From Saccharomycopsis malanga (lineage: Eukaryota; Ascomycota; Saccharomycetes; Ascoideales; Saccharomycopsidaceae): a DNA stretch of 64,000 bases. The notes beneath the pieces are model-generated. The model had not been told where the DNA came from, did not search any database, and saw only the letters and a list, made by a program, of their open reading frames with translations. Both the position numbers and the translations under genes were made by a program. Of this stretch, positions 1 to 10,446 are shown in pieces. Every line of letters begins with the position of its first letter. The first letter of the stretch is position 1. Location: contig CP025323.1 of assembly GCA_004014935.1 (NCBI GenBank), positions 930,001 to 994,000 on the forward strand, read 5' to 3'.

Positions 1-935
1 AAAGTATAAATAATAGGCGTCAATGGTTTACATTTTCTATGAATAGGAGTTTGATCGAGTTGAATTTGAAATCACTTGTGTGATAGTTCAAAAGGTGTCG
101 GCTATAATTTTTCACAAGACTACAGCATCTAAAGTGTTCCTATTGGGTACAAAATAATCGGGATATAACGTTTTGTTAGTGGATACATGAAAAGTCAAAG
201 AGAAGGGGCGTTATATCATGTACTGTGTATTATTGGAAAATTGAAAGAATGCTATAGCATTTTTTCTTTTATTATATTATGACCTGGTGGCTACTGATCC
301 GTCAAAGATGATTTTGCTTTGTTTTTACATGTCTTGGTTTCCATAATACTAATATGTACCATTGGTGTAATCACAGTATATAATCTGAAACATGACCCAT
401 ACTTAGTCTACTGGTTACTCCCGATCTATGGGTACACAAGCTTCTGGACGGAAAATCATGGAGTATATTGGGTTATTACCAGTATTCTTTGACGTCAATG
501 CATTCACATACTACAGCAATAGCTTGGGACTGTGATGTAGGCCTATTAAGACTCCATGGAAACGTACCAATTGTTGGGGGAGCCAAAAAACGGCTTTTCT
601 AAACGGCAGTAAGGTGCATTCCGCCCCAAGATATATCGCGGCATTAGTTTAGTAGGCTCTGGAGGCATTATATGGCACCCATTTGGTAGTGACAATTGCT
701 GATTTTCCCACGCCAACAAGCTCTGCCTTTGTCTGGATTTTTTACTGGTCCTTGGTATCTCTATGTGGGATAAGCCGTTCTGCTGGAAACGCCTTGATGG
801 CGCAGTAACCTCAAAAGACCAGTCTTGTATACAATATAATATTTAATGAGAGCAGTTCTCATATGAAACATTACTTGTAGTAGTAAATGTAGCGAATTAT
901 TATAACCTTTTATTGCCTCACTTACTTATGATACT
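1..935. other. Intergenic, upstream of phospholipase B
   Basis: No convincing coding region or RNA gene is visible. An AT-rich stretch with TATA-like sequence lies about 90 bp upstream of the phospholipase ATG (around 830-850). The rest is presumably promoter plus the flank of a gene outside the window. Confidence 0.5.
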
Positions 936-2840
936 ATGAACCAGTCCATATTATTGCAATTAATAGCCTTTCTTTGGATATGGCCTAGTTTGGTCTGGTC
1001 TCATGGAACTTCTTATGTTCCAAGTAGAATACCAGCTCCAGAAAACCATACCTTTGTAAGAGAAGCCACGTCTCTCAGTGAAAGCGAGAAAAAGTGGCTT
1101 GCAAAAAGACATCAGCATACAACACCTGGTATAAAACGGTTCCTTCAATCAAAAACCAACTTGACATACCATGAAATAGAACAGGCTGTAGGCGGCCAGA
1201 ATCGTACAAACCAAAGGGATATCAACATTGGTTTGGCTTTCTCAGGCGGTGGGTATCGCGCCATGCTCACTGGTGCCGGGGAGTTGAGTGCCCTTGACAA
1301 CCGTACAGAGGGTGCTTTTGAACATGGTTTGGGCGGTCTTTTAGATGGCGTAACATATGTTGCTGGCCTAAGTGGAGGCAACTGGCTTATTGGATCTTTA
1401 GCCATGAATAACTGGACTAGCGTCCAGGACATCATTGGCGGTAAAAGCAAGCTTTGGGATTTGGAGCATTCAATATTTTTGCCAAAAGGAAAACATCTTC
1501 TTGACAACACTGAAGTATTCTACAACATCACCAAAGAAGTCAAGGAGAAGGCAGAGGCGGGTTTCGACACATCGTTAACAGACGTCTGGGCTAGAGCATT
1601 GTCCAGGGACTTCTTTCCACATTCAGAAGACTATGGAGCTGGCCTTTCATGGTCTGACATGAGAAACATGCCTGTTTTCAACCAAGCCAAAATGCCTTTT
1701 CCTATCAGTGTCTCAGATGGTAGATATCCTCACACAAAAATTATCACATTGAACAGTACCAACTTTGAGTTCAATCCTTTTGAAATGGGATCCTGGGACC
1801 CCACCTTGAAAGCGTTTGTAGACACCAAATATCTTGGGACTGATCTTGTGAATGGAAAATCGAAAGATAATACTGCAGTTGTTGGCTACGATAATGCAGG
1901 CTTTGTTATCGGAACCTCCTCAACCTTATTCAACCAATTCTTAATACAGCTTAGTAAACCAGCTTCTCAAATGCATTCCACTCTCAAAACCTTTGCTATC
2001 AAGCTCCTCACAAAAGTCAGCAACGACGAGAATGATATCTCAGTAATAAAACCAAATCCTTTCTACGGGACTAAATATGCCAGCCTCAGCGATGATATAT
2101 CCAAATCAGATAGTTTATTTTTAGTTGACGGCGGCGAAGACTCCCAGAACGTACCCTTATCCCCATTGATTGCTCCTGAAAGACAGATGGACGTTATTCT
2201 TGCCTATGACAACAGTAACAATGGCGGAAATCTCCCTAACGGTAAGGCCGTGGTACTGACATACCAAAGACAGTTCAGTCCTGTAGGAGTGAAAGGCACT
2301 TTCCCATATGTTCCTGATAACAACACATTTGTAGCTCTCAACTTTACCACGAGACCTGTTTTCTTTGGTTGTGATGCCAGAAACTTGACCTCTTTGGGCG
2401 GCGCCAATGGACATGTCCCTCCATTGGTAGTATACACTGCTAACCGTCCATTCAGTTTCTGGTCCAACACCTCGACCCTCAAGATGAGTTACACCAACCA
2501 AGAAAAACAACTGATGATAACAAACGGATTTGAGGTTGCTACCAGGCTCAATCTGACATTAGATGACGAATGGCCAACATGTTTGGGCTGCGCTTTGATA
2601 AGAAGAAGTCAAGAAAGAAGTAACATCGAGCAGTCAGAACAATGTAAAAAATGTTTCCAACAGTACTGTTGGGATGGAAAGATTGCCAAGCAACCAGTTC
2701 CATCAAATTACATTTTCCAGACTTCCTCTGAGATAGACAATGGTGATACCGACGTAAAACCAGCTGCTCCAAAAAAACCCGGTGTCATTTCTAGCTTTTT
2801 CCATAAAATCGTGAATCAAATTGCTCCAAATGGACCATAA
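936..2840 (+). CDS. PLB1: Secreted phospholipase B / lysophospholipase
   Basis: A 634-residue protein of the fungal phospholipase B family, which removes acyl chains from glycerophospholipids at the cell surface or outside the cell. Residues 1-22 form a signal peptide (hydrophobic, ending VWS). SGGGYRAM (103-110) and GLSGGNW (144-150, nucleophile Ser146) are the cPLA2-type catalytic motifs. A VDGGEDSQN segment near residue 400 supplies the catalytic Asp. About a dozen N-x-S/T sites suit a secreted glycoprotein. The C-terminus has a cysteine cluster (CLGC ... CKKC ... C) and a basic/proline tail without an obvious GPI-anchor signal, so a released form is more likely than an anchored one. The ATG at 936 opens directly into the signal peptide. 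Which paralogue of the yeast PLB group this is cannot be said. Confidence 0.93.
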   Translation: MNQSILLQLIAFLWIWPSLVWSHGTSYVPSRIPAPENHTFVREATSLSESEKKWLAKRHQHTTPGIKRFLQSKTNLTYHEIEQAVGGQNRTNQRDINIGLAFSGGGYRAMLTGAGELSALDNRTEGAFEHGLGGLLDGVTYVAGLSGGNWLIGSLAMNNWTSVQDIIGGKSKLWDLEHSIFLPKGKHLLDNTEVFYNITKEVKEKAEAGFDTSLTDVWARALSRDFFPHSEDYGAGLSWSDMRNMPVFNQAKMPFPISVSDGRYPHTKIITLNSTNFEFNPFEMGSWDPTLKAFVDTKYLGTDLVNGKSKDNTAVVGYDNAGFVIGTSSTLFNQFLIQLSKPASQMHSTLKTFAIKLLTKVSNDENDISVIKPNPFYGTKYASLSDDISKSDSLFLVDGGEDSQNVPLSPLIAPERQMDVILAYDNSNNGGNLPNGKAVVLTYQRQFSPVGVKGTFPYVPDNNTFVALNFTTRPVFFGCDARNLTSLGGANGHVPPLVVYTANRPFSFWSNTSTLKMSYTNQEKQLMITNGFEVATRLNLTLDDEWPTCLGCALIRRSQERSNIEQSEQCKKCFQQYCWDGKIAKQPVPSNYIFQTSSEIDNGDTDVKPAAPKKPGVISSFFHKIVNQIAPNGP

Positions 2841-3202
2841 GATCTCATTCTAAAAGTACCCAAACTTTCAATTCTTCCTCTAGACAATTAAATGTAATAT
2901 AGCTTTCCTTTTAATATTCTGTAGATAGTTAACGTATATATATGTCCCTTGATGCATGTTGGTAAAATATTCTGCAACATGCAAACCAGCTAACAGGGCA
3001 ATATATTGACGACTTTTGTGTTGAGGGTAAACCAACTTTAATATAACGGTAACCTTGTTTATCAGGCAAAAAGTGGTTCTCAAGTATATAAGAAAGGCTA
3101 GACATATGAAAAAACATTCCTTTACAGTAAAGTGATTCTATAGTTATCACTTGCAGATACCATAAAAGATAAGACAAAATAATCAATAAAACAGGCACCA
3201 CT
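2841..3202. other. Intergenic PLB to RRM gene
   Basis: AT-rich spacer between two plus-strand genes. It should hold the terminator of the phospholipase gene and the promoter of the RRM gene. A TATA-like run lies near 2935-2942. No repeat or RNA gene seen. Confidence 0.4.
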
Positions 3203-4587
3203 ATGTTCAGACAAATAACTGTGCTTAATGGAGGAAATTCATCTGTAAACACAGAGGAAACTAAAGAATATGTCTTGAATAATGACATTAGAAGCAGTAA
3301 AGGAAGATCCACCAGTGGCCGGTCTTGGATTTCATCGATGGGTAATCAGTTAGCAGGCATGGATCAGGGCCAATCTCTCAAGGCAGAAAAGTTGGGAATA
3401 AGAAAATTGGCTAAAGCTTACACTAAAACTTTGGTGGGGAGTTGGTCAAATGGACAGGCTCCACAGTATGGCATTAAGGTGGCAGATGATAGAGATCTCA
3501 CCAAAGAAGTTGGTTCATTAAGAATTGAAGGTAACTGCGATTACAGTTTGACACTTAAAAGCTCTCCAAAAATAGGCGTTGATTACAGCTCTGCTGTATC
3601 ACAGTACAAAGGTGTTGATGACAATGAATCTTATAACAATAATGGCACCATAAAAACTCTAAAACGTGAAAAAAGACCATTGGGAGTTAATAAGAATGTT
3701 TCCAATATTTCCATACGCAAAAGTTCACACTCAATCAAACAAGACATTGAACAGACAAGGATCGAGGAAGAAAATGACAAAAGAGAATTGATTCTTTCTG
3801 GTTTTCCAAACAACGTTGGTGTCAGCTCGATATTGAGCTATATATCAGGTGGTCCACTTGAAAAGTTGTATATTGAAAGTTCAAGATCTGGAGATGATAT
3901 AGCCATCAAAAAGTTGATCATTAGTTTCATTAGACCCGATGATGCTAAAAGGTTTTTTCAGTTTACAAAGACAGGCCTATTTGTTATCTGCAATCAACAT
4001 ATTGATGCACAATGGTTGAGGAACCAAACAAAAGGAACCTTGAATGATTCCTTTAATGCACAGTATTCCTTACAACATAGTTTATTGACCGATACTCTTA
4101 GGAAAGAAGTTGAAAATGGTGCATGTCGTTGTCTAATTATTAAGAAAGTGTTGGGAAAACGTCAAAAGCAAAACAGTAGACCAAGTTCATCTTCATATAC
4201 GAGACAGTATACGGTGGGAAAGCCTCATTGTTCTGATTTTGCAATAAAGGAAGTAGGTCATTCACCTTCTTGTTTTACGGTTTATTGATTGATACTAACA
4301 ACCTGTTTTGATAGATTGAAGATGATTTTTCACAATTTGGAAAAATTATTGAAATCACACCAGCAATCTCACGAAAATTATGTGTTTCCATTCATTTTGA
4401 AAATATCCGGTCTGCCATTTTGGCAAAGGAAGCCAAAGAAAATCAAGTAAGTTCTTGTTTCATCATTTTATAGGGGCATTAAACAATTTACTAACATTCA
4501 AAGTCTTCATCATTCCATAACAAGTACAGTGACTGGGCCATTTGGTACGGCAAAGATCCTACAGATCATCCTTGTATACAATTATAA
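3203..4587 (+). CDS. RRM-type RNA-binding protein, two introns (exons 3203-4252, 4315-4446, 4525-4587)
   Basis: Spliced, this encodes 414 residues. Exon 1 (350 codons) ends before GTAGGT at 4253; that intron (62 nt) carries GATACTAAC and ends TAG at 4314. Exon 2 (44 codons) ends before GTAAGT at 4447; its intron has TACTAAC at 4489-4495. Both introns are phase 0. Exon 3 has to begin after an AAG at 4524 (or 4503) to stay open, giving a Trp/Tyr-rich end with WAIWYGKDPTDHPC, because the nearer CAG at 4529 leads straight into TGA. Residues about 195-275 look like one RRM (RELILSGFP ... IKKLIISFIRPDDAKRFF). A second RRM starts at CRCLIIKKV, is interrupted by intron 1, and continues through DDFSQFGKIIEI and LCVSIHFENIRSA. 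The N-terminal 190 residues are low-complexity. The family resembles yeast multi-RRM mRNA-binding regulators, but I cannot assign an orthologue. Confidence 0.75.
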
Positions 4588-4833
4588 AATAGATATATGA
4601 TTATATGAATATACATAAGAAGGTAGATATTTGAGTCAACCTTGAATGTAAGTGATAGTGCTCAAAGTCTGGCCAGTCGCTAGAACACATTTCTAGTACT
4701 ATCTTGTGTCAAGGGACAAAACTCCCTCCTGAATTTTTTGTGGGTTTCATCAGTCGATGTCACCGAGTGTGCTAGTGGCTAGAGATAACACATGTATATG
4801 TAACTACTAATTACTAATCAAATTGGCGTATGA

Positions 4834-6150
4834 CTATAGAATAATTGCATCGAAAAACAAGAGAAGAAATCCCAATATGATAGAGGCCCATATTATTATC
4901 AAACTAGCTCTTCTACCTTTCAATTTTGCACTTTTAAGTTCTTTATTACCTTTGACGACATCCATTTCAGCCAATTCCAAATCATCTTGCAACTGCTTGA
5001 TTTGCTCTGCTTGGGTTTCAACATGAATTGACAATTCTCTTTGTAAGTTTGCAATGTCTGCTGCGGATTTTTGTAAAGTTTTAACCTTCTGTAGCTCATC
5101 TAGTTTATTATTCAAAAGCTGGGAATTTTCCACCTCTAGTTGTTTTATCTGCTGCTGGGAAAGCGATTGTAATGTAGAATGATACTGTTTCAAATTGTCA
5201 TCTTCTCCATCTATTTGGAGTTGGTCATTATACGATAAAGTCACCGGTTGGTTGAGATCATTTTCTGTGTTGTTATATGTTACGGTTGACTTTGAATCTG
5301 GTTTGGATGCTTCATTAGAAAGTTTCTTTTTCAACTCTTCGATGTCTGCTGCTTGATTGAGTAAGTCAGAGTTACTGAGAAGATGCAATTCGTTGGATTT
5401 TTCTTCCAATTTGCGGTTCAATCTTATGGATTGCATGTTACCCAATTCCACCGACACTTTTTTCAAAGCCAAGGAAAGTGAGTTTAGCATACCTTCACGA
5501 TGCTTGTGAACGTTTTCGTTGAGCTTAATGTAATCTGCTTTCTTTAATGTGAAATCAATGTAGTTTCTTACCATGGAAAAGGTGTTATTTTTCATTCCTG
5601 AGGAGGAATACATAGCGTTATGGTCAGTGTTATTGAACGCTTTACTAAACCATAAGCTTTCTGACCGTTTAGCCTCGTATTTTTCCAAATGGGTGAGTTT
5701 TTGTTTGAATTTATGAACAAGAAGATTGGATTGCGAATCAAAGACGTCTCGTTCTTCTTCAGTGAAATTGGTTTTTATTGTTGGCTTCTTTCTGCGTTTC
5801 TGCGGTGTTGGTTTCGGCAATGCATTTAAATCATCATCGTCATCAATCCCTTCTTCATTATCATCAAACTCGTATTCATTGTCATCATCACTATCATCGA
5901 AATCTTTCAAGGCACCATTAGACAACAAATAGCCAGGTTTCATGGACACTATCAAGTCTTGAAGACCCCCAATTTCATGGTACAACTCTCTACACTCTTT
6001 ATTAAACGTGTCCTCAACATAAAACGTCCCTGGCGATGATATCTTCAGTTGGCGTTGTGTCTGCTGTTGCTGCTTGCGCTTGATAATATCATCGTTACTT
6101 TCATTATATATCGTCACACATTGCGAAAAAAAAGGCGTCAAATCAGTCAT
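4834..6150 (-). CDS. UFE1: ER t-SNARE Ufe1 (syntaxin-18 type)
   Basis: A 438-residue tail-anchored SNARE that acts at the endoplasmic reticulum in retrograde Golgi-to-ER fusion. The start is the ATG at 6150, giving MTDLTPFFSQCV, which matches the N-terminus I know for Ufe1; the open frame upstream of it has no ATG. The C-terminal third matches the Ufe1 SNARE region (QQIKQLEVENSQLLN ... IANLQRELSIHVETQAEQI ... VVKGNKELKSA), followed by a terminal hydrophobic anchor (ASIILGFLLLFFDAIIL). An acidic insert (residues about 90-115) and a basic stretch separate the N-terminal domain from the core, making it longer than the S. cerevisiae protein (about 346 residues). It is divergent from the LETM1-like gene. 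Confidence 0.92.
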   Translation of the reverse strand: MTDLTPFFSQCVTIYNESNDDIIKRKQQQQTQRQLKISSPGTFYVEDTFNKECRELYHEIGGLQDLIVSMKPGYLLSNGALKDFDDSDDDNEYEFDDNEEGIDDDDDLNALPKPTPQKRRKKPTIKTNFTEEERDVFDSQSNLLVHKFKQKLTHLEKYEAKRSESLWFSKAFNNTDHNAMYSSSGMKNNTFSMVRNYIDFTLKKADYIKLNENVHKHREGMLNSLSLALKKVSVELGNMQSIRLNRKLEEKSNELHLLSNSDLLNQAADIEELKKKLSNEASKPDSKSTVTYNNTENDLNQPVTLSYNDQLQIDGEDDNLKQYHSTLQSLSQQQIKQLEVENSQLLNNKLDELQKVKTLQKSAADIANLQRELSIHVETQAEQIKQLQDDLELAEMDVVKGNKELKSAKLKGRRASLIIIWASIILGFLLLFFDAIIL

Positions 6151-7078
6151 AGTGTCTAGCAAAATACCATTCAATCCTGCAAAGCTCAATCTGAATTGTC
6201 CAACTGTTCCTTCAATGCTAGTATTTCTTAGATTGTGTACTTATGAAGGCATCAGTTCAGATCATTCGGTGAAAATTACCAGCGCACGGGTTTTTTTTAC
6301 CAGGAAACTATCAATTAGAAAAATAGCTACTAATATATTCATATATTTAGCGCTTGGAAAGGGAACTAGCAAAGTGTTATTATGAATAAATGTAGCGCAA
6401 TTAGCAGGCTAACCATTCTGATTTATTTTGCAGCTGTAGAAGATGTTGAGATTTCCATTTTTATTATAATGTAGTGAAAATATTCAAAGCAGTGAAAGTT
6501 TGGATGGATCATTAGTATATATTTTTTTCCTCTATTTTTATTTAAACAACTGAACAAAATGATACATTTGATTTCAAAAGTCTATAGAGCTTGGACAAAT
6601 GATCTCGTATCAGCTATCAACCGAGAGAGTTTAAAAATAATGAGTTTTTAAAGAAGTTAATCTATATTTATCTACATTCATCGCATTTAACAGGGCTGTT
6701 ATGAGAAAACACACTGTAATTGATACTCTCAACAACTCTCGACACAAAAAATAATGAACAGTAGCCAAAAGGATATTTAAAACTAGTAAATACTTTTACC
6801 AAGCGTTGCTGACAGACCAAGATCTTGCTAAAAGATTTATATAATACACGCTTTCCCTGATATTCTTATTTTCTAAAATAAACTTATATTCACTATGGGT
6901 TTGTGAAACTCCTTAGAAGCCACTATGGTATATTCAAGACGAATTACATTTCAACATTTTTGTTGGAAACACCCGCACGGCTGGAAAATTGGTTGAAAAA
7001 AATTGGCTAGTGAAATTTAACAATAATGAGCACTATATTTATGATCTACTGGCCATTGATCTTATAATAAACTTTGTA
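6151..7078. other. Divergent promoter region, UFE1 / LETM1-like
   Basis: About 930 bp of AT-rich DNA between divergent genes. An open frame continues upstream of the LETM1-like ATG (to 6989) but starts with TTG and lacks the presequence character seen after 7079. No other gene seen. Confidence 0.4.
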
Positions 7079-8233
7079 ATGTTCGCACGTATAACAGGGC
7101 CCAAATGTGGCATTAGGGTGGCAACACCTATACGGTTCAACTCCACCAGCATAAGGAGCACCAATACAAACCAGGTTGTTCTAGGAGACCGACTCAACGC
7201 TTTGACAACACTTCCGGCGGTACTTGTTCCTAGAAGGGAGGTTTTCCGTCAGGTGGAGTCGGAGGCCAAGGATAAGGGTGGGAGTCTCAAAGGGCCGGTG
7301 ATATTCGGAAAGAAATGGTTTCGGTTTGCTAAATCAATACTTTCGTTCTACAAAACTGGGTTGAAGAATGTGTGGAACAATCAAAAGTTGAAAAAACGTC
7401 TTTTGAACGACAATTATTATATAGATTTGATAAACTACACGAACAGGCAGAGTGTTGAGTTGGACAAATCATTAGGATTGAAGAAAGTAAAGGGTAAAAT
7501 CTTATCAAGCAACGATTTGACAAACTATTTGTTGAATGAAATATATATTGATAAAGTGAAATCAAAGGCGGCAGCACCAAGTGAAGAACAAAAGAGTGTC
7601 AGAAATATATTAAATATTCTGCGTAGCGAGTATCAGTTGATATTACGTACAGAGAAAGATTTCATCAAATTGCCAATTTTTGGACTCATTTTCGTACTTT
7701 TTGAAGAACTAACTCCCTTAGTATGTTTGTTGGTTCCTCAGCTTATACCCTCTACATGCATCTTGCCTAACGTTTTGAAAAAACAAGAGTTTACCAAAAT
7801 GGGCATGTTGGATCAGACAGTGCAAAGTGCCCACGACAATCCTTCTGTAACAGGTGCACAACTTGTGAACGACTTCTTTATTGATGCAGGGAAAATACAC
7901 CAGTGCTCTAAAGCAGAAGTCAGTTTTCTTTACAAATTTTTCAGCTTGGGTGAAACGTATCTTGCCGGCCAGGAGCTCAAGAAACGCAAACTAGTGCAAT
8001 ACCGTAATATCATAGTGCTTGACACTCATCTTATTGTTACGCAGGGCGGCTTTTCCAAGTTGTCTGCCTTGGAGTTGATTCTCGCAGCTAACCAACGGGG
8101 TTTGATCGGAGAAGATGTGGTGACAGATTTACAAAAGCTTAAAGAGGCTGAAAGCTACGACGAGGGAATTGATATCGCAAAGCTCATAAAGAAATTGGAA
8201 CAATTTGCTGAAAATGTTGATTTGAAAGCATAG
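7079..8233 (+). CDS. LETM1/Mdm38-type mitochondrial inner-membrane protein
   Basis: A 384-residue protein read from the ATG at 7079. The N-terminus MFARITGPKCGIRVATPIRF is basic and lacks acidic residues, as expected of a mitochondrial presequence. The middle (KWFRFAKSILSFYKTGLKNVW ... LRTEKDFIKLPIFGLIFVLFEELTPLVCLLVPQLIPSTC) has the pattern of LETM1 proteins: a basic helix, one hydrophobic span, then the LETM1 ribosome-binding-like domain (residues about 190-384). S. cerevisiae has MDM38 and YLH47 in this family, linked to K+/H+ exchange and mitoribosome contact. This protein is shorter and more divergent than those, so it may be a third, LETM1-like paralogue. Family confidence is good; the exact orthologue is not settled. 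Confidence 0.75.
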   Translation: MFARITGPKCGIRVATPIRFNSTSIRSTNTNQVVLGDRLNALTTLPAVLVPRREVFRQVESEAKDKGGSLKGPVIFGKKWFRFAKSILSFYKTGLKNVWNNQKLKKRLLNDNYYIDLINYTNRQSVELDKSLGLKKVKGKILSSNDLTNYLLNEIYIDKVKSKAAAPSEEQKSVRNILNILRSEYQLILRTEKDFIKLPIFGLIFVLFEELTPLVCLLVPQLIPSTCILPNVLKKQEFTKMGMLDQTVQSAHDNPSVTGAQLVNDFFIDAGKIHQCSKAEVSFLYKFFSLGETYLAGQELKKRKLVQYRNIIVLDTHLIVTQGGFSKLSALELILAANQRGLIGEDVVTDLQKLKEAESYDEGIDIAKLIKKLEQFAENVDLKA

Positions 8234-9000
8234 CTGCCAAATATTATTCAAAATTGTAATTAGAAAATAAATTTGACATTCATGTTACTGTATACTTTTC
8301 AACTAATCTTGTTTTGTAGCTTCAAAGCAAAGTTTGGCTTTCGCTAATATATTAAAAACCACCAGATACTTCCCTTGAAGAGTATACCAGACTGGTGACA
8401 CACCACACAGGTCTTGCAGGAGCACGCATGCAATTTATGACATGACCGGGGGATAATACCAAGCTATGTGCCTAAACGTGAAGAAAAAACTCATTCTTTT
8501 CAAACTATTCCATTGTTCAGAGCCATGAAAAATGATGATCTATTGTTTTTACGCAATTTAAACACACATAGATTATATTACAGAAACTTGGCCAAAATAG
8601 TAAAGTATATAAAAATGCACAATGTAAAATATGTTAAGGCACAGCAAGTAGCAAGAGAGAAATGTAAAAAAAAGGATTAAGAAGATAGTTCCAAATGTTT
8701 TCGAAAAAGATTTGAAACCAATAGAATTGAAGGTAGCATGATATAGAAAGGTGCAATAAAGCAAAAAGTAAGTTAAACTGAGTAGAATAAGGCAAGAAAG
8801 TAGTTTGATTAATGTGACACTGAAATGAACTGAAATGAAATGAAGTGAAGAATTGGCCGGAAGGCAAACAAGCAGTTTTCCTAAGAACCTGTCAAAGGGA
8901 AAGAGAAATGAAACTGTTTTGTCTTTTTGATGAAGCAGATAAATGATATCGAATAGATGGAGGTAATTGAAGCGTTGAAAACATTTAAATAAAGCCAAGA
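8234..9000. other. Intergenic between convergent genes
   Basis: About 770 bp, A-rich on the plus strand from 8640 to 8960. Open frames here on either strand are low-complexity translations of AT-rich DNA without credible starts. I see no gene; it should hold both 3' ends. Confidence 0.4.
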
Positions 9001-10446
9001 CTAACCTCTTGTAAAATCCGAATAATTGTCTGGATTCAAAATCCCCAAAAAGCAAGCTAGTTTTCTTTTCTTTTGAGAAACACTTGAACTAGGCTCCACC
9101 GGAGCACGATAATATCTCAAATATATATTCAATTGTTCTGAGGTCAAGTTTTCCACGTCCAAAGCTGTGTACAAAGGAGGCAAGTCTTGGAATGGAGGAA
9201 GGCCTGGTCTGAGCATATCGTTGAAAGGAATAACATTAGCTGGAAGGCCCAAGTTGTTACGATTGATATTTTCAATAACCAATAGCTTTTTTTCCAAAAG
9301 GTTGAGGCGGTTCATCATCGGTTGGAGAAGCTTGTTGAATAATTGCAATTGGGTGTTGATAGCTACATTGTTGGTTTCCGAGCTGACGGTCTCAGGAACT
9401 GAGCTTTGCTGGCCTGCTGAAGTCGGTCCAGTAAATGGAGTAGAGGATGGGTCGAAGTTGAATTGGGTTTCCAAGGTAGGAAATTGGCCCAATGAGGGTG
9501 GGCTTTGCACGCTGATGTTAGATTGAGCAGGTTTCTTGCTCGTAGCAGGTGAAGATCTTTTTTGGGCTGATGAAGAGGCAGAATGCAGAGGTCTATCAGT
9601 TTCCATTTTACCAGGAGATCTTAAACTAATGGATAATGATTGCAACTTTGGTGTTTCGATTTTCAAACGTTTGATAGAGTTACGTTTGAGCTTATCACCC
9701 TTACCAACATTTGTCATCATCTGGTATACTTCATAAAGCAAAGTTCTCAATTCTTGATTATCAGCTTCGTCAAATAAGTCACTAGTACTAGATCCTGGAG
9801 GGTTATCGCCAGAGGTGTCGTTTTCTTCATTTGTATTCTTAGAAAGAATGGCGTCATTGCTGGTGTTAGCGTTTGTTTGATCTTTTTCACTGTTTGCCTT
9901 CTCATTTGACTCGCTATTTCTCAAACTGTTTTTGAAATTAGTCAACATTTCCCGGACTTTACGAGGCAAGTAATCAACAGCAGCATAGAACCGGTCTGGT
10001 TGGTTTGCAGAAGTCCAGATATTATAATTGTCACTGACGAGTCTCCACCGAGAACTGTCTTCAAAAGGGTTCACTGCTAGCACTTCTTTCAACAAGGCTA
10101 TTTTGTTCTCAAGTTTGAAAAAGTGTTTAGAGGTTCCTTTGCAAAGTGGAACATGAGAAACACTTAATGGACTTGTGTTTTGAGAAACATTAGGAATCCC
10201 AGAGGTATTTCCTGCTAGATAGCTGTTGAAAGAAATGGTATTCAATGGCATTTGAACAGCATTGGACGTATCTAGTGGGTCAAAGAGAAATGGGTTTTCA
10301 TTGAGGTGATGAACATTTTGGATATGAGGATGTTGATGTGGTGTTTGCTGCTGTTGCTGGGATTGTTGAGACTGTTGAGATTGCAGAATCAGTTGGAAAT
10401 GTGCTTGAAGCAGAGAGTTGTTGGGAGAGTACATGTGTTGAATCAT
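9001..10446 (-). CDS. Gln-rich putative DNA-binding protein (Myb/trihelix-like plus SAP-like end)
   Basis: A 481-residue protein that I do not recognise as a named orthologue. The N-terminal 60 residues are Gln/His-rich (QQSQQSQQQQQ). Residues about 110-175 (KLENKIALLKEVLAVNPF ... RWRLVSDNYNIW ... YLPRKVREMLTNF) have the Trp and helix spacing of a Myb/SANT or trihelix DNA-binding module. The middle is Ser/Asn/Pro-rich and probably disordered. Residues about 365-400 could form a short coiled coil. The end (DVENLTSEQLNIYLRYYRAP ... KKRKLACFLGI) resembles a SAP motif. Together these suggest a chromatin or transcription factor. A long upstream region (10447-11708) suits a regulated gene. Function is inferred only from domain shape. 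Confidence 0.7.
   Translation of the reverse strand: MIQHMYSPNNSLLQAHFQLILQSQQSQQSQQQQQTPHQHPHIQNVHHLNENPFLFDPLDTSNAVQMPLNTISFNSYLAGNTSGIPNVSQNTSPLSVSHVPLCKGTSKHFFKLENKIALLKEVLAVNPFEDSSRWRLVSDNYNIWTSANQPDRFYAAVDYLPRKVREMLTNFKNSLRNSESNEKANSEKDQTNANTSNDAILSKNTNEENDTSGDNPPGSSTSDLFDEADNQELRTLLYEVYQMMTNVGKGDKLKRNSIKRLKIETPKLQSLSISLRSPGKMETDRPLHSASSSAQKRSSPATSKKPAQSNISVQSPPSLGQFPTLETQFNFDPSSTPFTGPTSAGQQSSVPETVSSETNNVAINTQLQLFNKLLQPMMNRLNLLEKKLLVIENINRNNLGLPANVIPFNDMLRPGLPPFQDLPPLYTALDVENLTSEQLNIYLRYYRAPVEPSSSVSQKKRKLACFLGILNPDNYSDFTRG

Noticed and set aside
6151-6189. N-terminal extension of UFE1 (and similar extensions at 6989-7078, 40043-40072, 55982-56053)
   Set aside because: These frames continue upstream only without ATG; the downstream ATG gives the expected family N-terminus or presequence.
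8468-8680. 70-codon frame after the LETM1-like gene
   Set aside because: Starts with GTG, low-complexity basic composition, no family resemblance.
8573-9055. 160-codon minus-strand frame downstream of the Gln-rich gene
   Set aside because: Phe/Leu/Tyr-rich translation of an A-rich plus strand; overlaps the 3' end of a real gene and has no domain.
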